Shown here: positions 62,901 to 64,000 of the stretch, one piece after another
How the letters are laid out: each line of letters opens with the position of its first letter
Position numbering within the stretch: position 1 is the stretch's first letter
From: Telopea speciosissima
Taxonomy: Eukaryota > Streptophyta > Magnoliopsida > Proteales > Proteaceae
Direction: 5' to 3'
Length of the DNA: 64,000 nucleotides
Assembly: GCF_018873765.1 (NCBI RefSeq)
Contig: NC_057920.1
Coordinates: 9,437,307 to 9,501,306, forward strand
Notes under the pieces: generated by a model
Told to the model about the DNA's origin: nothing
What the model saw: only the letters and a program-made list of their open reading frames with translations
Database searches by the model: none
Made by a program: the position numbers and the translations under genes

Positions 62901-63530
62901 ATTGAAAAAATATGATTTGAATTGATTGTGTATGAGAGCCTGCGTGGCTGTGAGTGTGTACGAGTTTCTTCTCTCCCCCCCCCCCCCCCGCCCTCCACCC
63001 GGAAGTAAGTTTTTTTTCCCTCTAACAAGAAATAATATGTCCTTGATTTCTGTAGGCTGCTGAGAAATTTTCTGTCCCCACAGAGCTAGACCAACTCATT
63101 TCTTTCAAAGATATTCATGAGATAACATTTCAGCTATTTAAATGTTGTAACTTGTAACATATAGGTAATGTAGAAGTGCTGATGGACAGTTTATTCTTTA
63201 TCGTCTCAAATTGGCTCAATTATATTTTGTGGCCTATCCCCTTTCCAGGACCATTCTTTTTCTCTCTTCCATGCTATACATTAAAAAAAAAATAACAAAT
63301 AACAAGAGAGGGATTTTTCTATTGGGGGGGAAGAGTCTGGGCAGTTAAAAGACAAGTAAACAATGATGTATATACTTTCATGAAATATATATATATATAT
63401 AACACATATGGAGGAGATTTTAGATTATAAGACCATAAAAATAAATGAACACCTGTTTGCGTAATCTTGACCTCCTAGCTGATTCCCGATTAGACTGCTT
63501 CCTCCGCTGTCTTTTAAGTTCACGTTCATC
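50759..63530 (-). CDS. GBF: G-box-binding factor bZIP gene, 3' half (three exons)
   Basis: Minus-strand gene seen from the bZIP domain to its stop. Exons are 63530-63453, 57761-57636 and 50959-50759, all with GT/AG borders and phase 0 joins. The first encodes the basic region [20 protein letters not shown] and SRLRKQ, with the invariant N-x7-R (NRESARRSR) that contacts DNA. The second encodes the leucine zipper, from [20 protein letters not shown] to LTSENNSIM. The third adds [17 protein letters not shown], then an acidic Ser/Asn-rich tail and the stop TGA. These motifs are those of plant group G bZIPs (GBF1-3, CPRF), which bind CACGTG G-boxes in light- and ABA-regulated promoters. The proline-rich N-terminus and start lie beyond position 64000. 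Introns of 5.7 and 6.7 kb are filled with transposons. Which GBF paralogue this is cannot be decided. Confidence 0.92.
50960..51839. other. GBF intron, left part
   Basis: Intron DNA next to the last exon; no repeat ends or genes recognised. Confidence 0.45.
51840..52189. mobile_element. MITE with long (~70 bp) inverted ends
   Basis: About 350 bp. The left end reads GACAGCCTGTCC... then TATATGTGGATGGCATGCC and TTGTGCCAAGTGGAA. The right end, reversed, reads GACAGCCTACC... then TATATGGATTGCACACC and TTGTGCCATGTGGAA. The inverted match runs for about 70 bp with gaps. Long inverted ends suggest a Mutator-like MITE, but no 9-bp duplication is visible. Confidence 0.6.
52190..52956. other. GBF intron spacer
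   Basis: AT-rich intron DNA with a (TTA/ATA)-rich stretch around 52200-52250. Nothing else recognised. Confidence 0.45.
52957..55927 (-). mobile_element. Non-autonomous Copia-derived LTR element
   Basis: Two LTRs in direct orientation, 52957-53186 (230 bp) and 55669-55927 (259 bp), begin TGTTGG and end CCAACA. The right one has a short internal duplication that explains the length difference. On the minus strand a TGGTATCAGAGCAGG primer-binding site (55654-55668) follows the 5' LTR directly, and a GAGGGGGAGTG polypurine tract precedes the 3' LTR. The 2.5-kb interior has no protease, integrase or RT; only the last codons of a Copia-type RNase H end ([11 protein letters not shown]) remain near the 3' end. 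By eye the LTRs differ by about 3-4%, suggesting an insertion some millions of years old. No target duplication was found. Confidence 0.85.
55928..56299. other. GBF intron spacer with tRNA-like words
   Basis: Holds an A-box-like TAGCCGAGTGG (55978) and a B-box-like GGTTCGAGTG (56007). The rest is GGGTTT-rich intron DNA without further signal. Confidence 0.4.
55978..56017 (+). other. Pol III A-box and B-box pair, possible SINE head remnant
   Basis: TAGCCGAGTGGTAAGG resembles the D-arm of Leu or Ser tRNAs, and GGTTCGAGTG resembles the T-arm. Only 18 bases separate them, too few for a tRNA, so a shrunken SINE head is the better reading. Confidence 0.3.
56300..56898 (-). mobile_element. LTR-like block
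   Basis: On the minus strand it begins TGATGCAGATCCAAG at 56898, the same opening as several LTRs in this window. It carries TATTTATAATAAAACG as a promoter-like element. The far end is approximate and no interior was found, so it may be a solo LTR. Confidence 0.38.
56899..57635. other. GBF intron, right part
   Basis: Intron DNA. AAATTTGACATGTG at about 57228 is shared with 52067, inside the MITE at 51840-52189, so a degraded relative may lie here. Nothing else recognised. Confidence 0.4.
57636..57761 (-). CDS. GBF: GBF exon with the leucine zipper
   Basis: 42 codons, [20 protein letters not shown] through LTSENNSIM. Acceptor TTCTTCCAG, donor GTTTGC. Confidence 0.92.
57762..59588. other. GBF intron, part with no firm feature
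   Basis: A C-then-A run lies near 58028-58050. The stretch 58130-58560 has minus-strand text faintly like a decayed LINE zf-RVT region, too weak to call. Nothing firm elsewhere. Confidence 0.35.
59589..59639 (-). pseudogene. Partial plastid-type trnH-GUG
   Basis: The minus strand reads GGCAGTGGATTGTGAATCC, ACCATGCACGGGTTC and AATTCCTGTCGTTCGCC. This is the anticodon arm (GTG), variable region, T-arm and 3' acceptor strand of plastid tRNA-His. The 5' acceptor strand and D-arm are replaced by unrelated DNA, so no tRNA can form. Two bases differ from the usual plastid gene. It is organelle DNA moved to the nucleus, of plastid or plastid-derived mitochondrial origin. Confidence 0.78.
59739..59820 (-). 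mobile_element. 46-bp SINE-type insertion with 18-bp target duplication
   Basis: TTTCAGATTTAAAAAATA occurs at 59739-59756 and 59803-59820. The 46 bp between them, read on the minus strand, contain CCCCATTTAGTTGAGATAAG and end in TTGTTGTTG. This is the well-known 3' end of TS/Au-like plant SINEs, which terminate in TTG repeats. The copy is extremely 5'-truncated. Confidence 0.75.
59821..60370. other. GBF intron spacer
   Basis: AT-rich intron DNA between the SINE scrap and the LTR element; nothing recognised. Confidence 0.45.
60371..62998 (+). mobile_element. Non-autonomous LTR element (LARD-like)
   Basis: 5' LTR 60371 to about 60804 (TGATGCAGGTGC...CCCTCCA), a TGGTATCAGAGC primer-binding site at 60811, an interior of about 1.4 kb, and 3' LTR 62212-62998 enlarged by a nested solo LTR. 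The leader is pyrimidine- and proline-codon-rich. The interior holds one short frame (61752-62084, starting [16 protein letters not shown]) without a known domain, and no gag, protease or polymerase. A purine-rich CAGGGGAAT lies before the 3' LTR. By eye the LTRs differ at roughly one base in ten, so the insertion is fairly old. It belongs with the Gypsy-type element at 21654, which shares the TGATGCA start and CCCTCCA end. Confidence 0.85.
62514..62899. mobile_element. Solo LTR nested in the 3' LTR, 5-bp target duplication
   Basis: A 376-bp unit (62519-62894) begins TGTAACTGC and ends TTTAACA, with AGGTA on both sides (62514-62518 and 62895-62899). The sister LTR at 60371 reads through the same place as TTGAGGTGGATTG, giving the empty site. 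No interior remains, so it is a solo LTR from a younger insertion. Confidence 0.87.
62999..63452. other. GBF intron next to the bZIP exon
   Basis: Intron DNA with a (TA)n run at 63384-63402. The last bases before 63452 are the donor side of the basic-region exon. Confidence 0.5.
63453..63530 (-). CDS. GBF: GBF exon with the bZIP basic region
   Basis: 26 codons, [20 protein letters not shown] then SRLRKQ. Acceptor CTTGGGCAG, donor GT after CAG. This is the DNA-binding half of the bZIP domain. Confidence 0.93.
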
Positions 63531-64000
63531 CTGCCCAAGAAAAAGTTATGCCACTGGAAACTTTTCACAATAAAATTAAAAAACCAAGTAAACATTGAAA
63601 GCAGCACCGCAATATATTTATGTCCTGACTTCATAAAAAAAAATTCCAAACTTTTCAAGCTTAATACAGATGGCTATGGACAACCCAGGGGAGAGTGGAT
63701 AGAAAATGCCATATAACCCTAAAATACATAATTGGGATAAAATATACACGAAACAAAGGATTCAAAACATGAGATTCAAGTGCTCAAAAACAGCTGATAT
63801 CCCTCACAGTGGAATAGGTTAAAGTTAAACAAGAGCAATAATCACATATATTAAATACAACTAGCACTCATGTCCCATGTAAATCAGAAAAACACCCTAA
63901 AAAGGGAAAAGCCTATAACATGTCCATCCATCAGAACACTAATCTGTATAGATGAAATTGGAATCAGAAAAGGGAAAGGGCAAAGAAAAATAAGCCACAC
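63531..64000. other. GBF intron reaching the window edge
   Basis: AT-rich intron DNA. No further GBF exon was recognised here, so upstream exons lie outside the window. Confidence 0.5.

Overview
The window is nuclear DNA from a flowering plant. It carries four plant-type host genes with GT-AG introns, plastid-derived sequence, LINEs, tRNA-type SINEs, MITEs and several generations of LTR elements. Introns of up to 6.8 kb filled with transposons point to a medium or large genome. The proteins look like those of a eudicot or magnoliid rather than a grass, but I cannot name the species; an early-diverging eudicot is only a guess.

Host genes, left to right: (1) SCL15/HAM4-type GRAS regulator, one intact exon on the plus strand (2735-4327). 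(2) HVA22K-type ER membrane-shaping protein, plus strand, eight small exons spread over 19.3 kb (13439-32749); spliced by eye they give an uninterrupted 194-residue frame. (3) RRA-type GT77 arabinosyltransferase for extensin, plus strand, two exons (44304-46035), 432 residues. (4) The 3' half of a G-box-binding-factor bZIP gene, minus strand, three exons (63530 to 50759) with introns of about 5.7 and 6.7 kb; its 5' half lies beyond the right edge. A PPR-derived pseudogene sits at 6890-7275.

Repeats fill most of the rest. 7.3-13 kb holds an LTR-like block, an antisense LINE scrap and two LINE 3' ends of different families; the last LINE tail ends about 180 bp upstream of the HVA22K TATA box. 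HVA22K intron 4 holds a tandem repeat, two copies of one MITE and a Gypsy 5' part interrupted by a Copia fragment that stops just before exon 5. Intron 5 holds further Copia and LTR pieces and a clean hAT MITE. A nearly full-length 6.7-kb LINE (34479-41194, minus strand) is bounded by a 15-bp target duplication. The two GBF introns hold two non-autonomous LTR elements, one with a solo LTR nested in its 3' LTR, plus a plastid trnH fragment, a tiny SINE insertion and a long-TIR MITE.

The four host genes have unrelated roles (transcription, ER shape, wall glycosylation, light/ABA-type transcription) and form no cluster or operon-like unit. I found no clearly new system. The most notable points are a near-complementary miR171 site in the SCL15 gene, the heavy insertion load in HVA22K, and several insertions whose target duplications can be read base by base, including a 23-bp LINE end.
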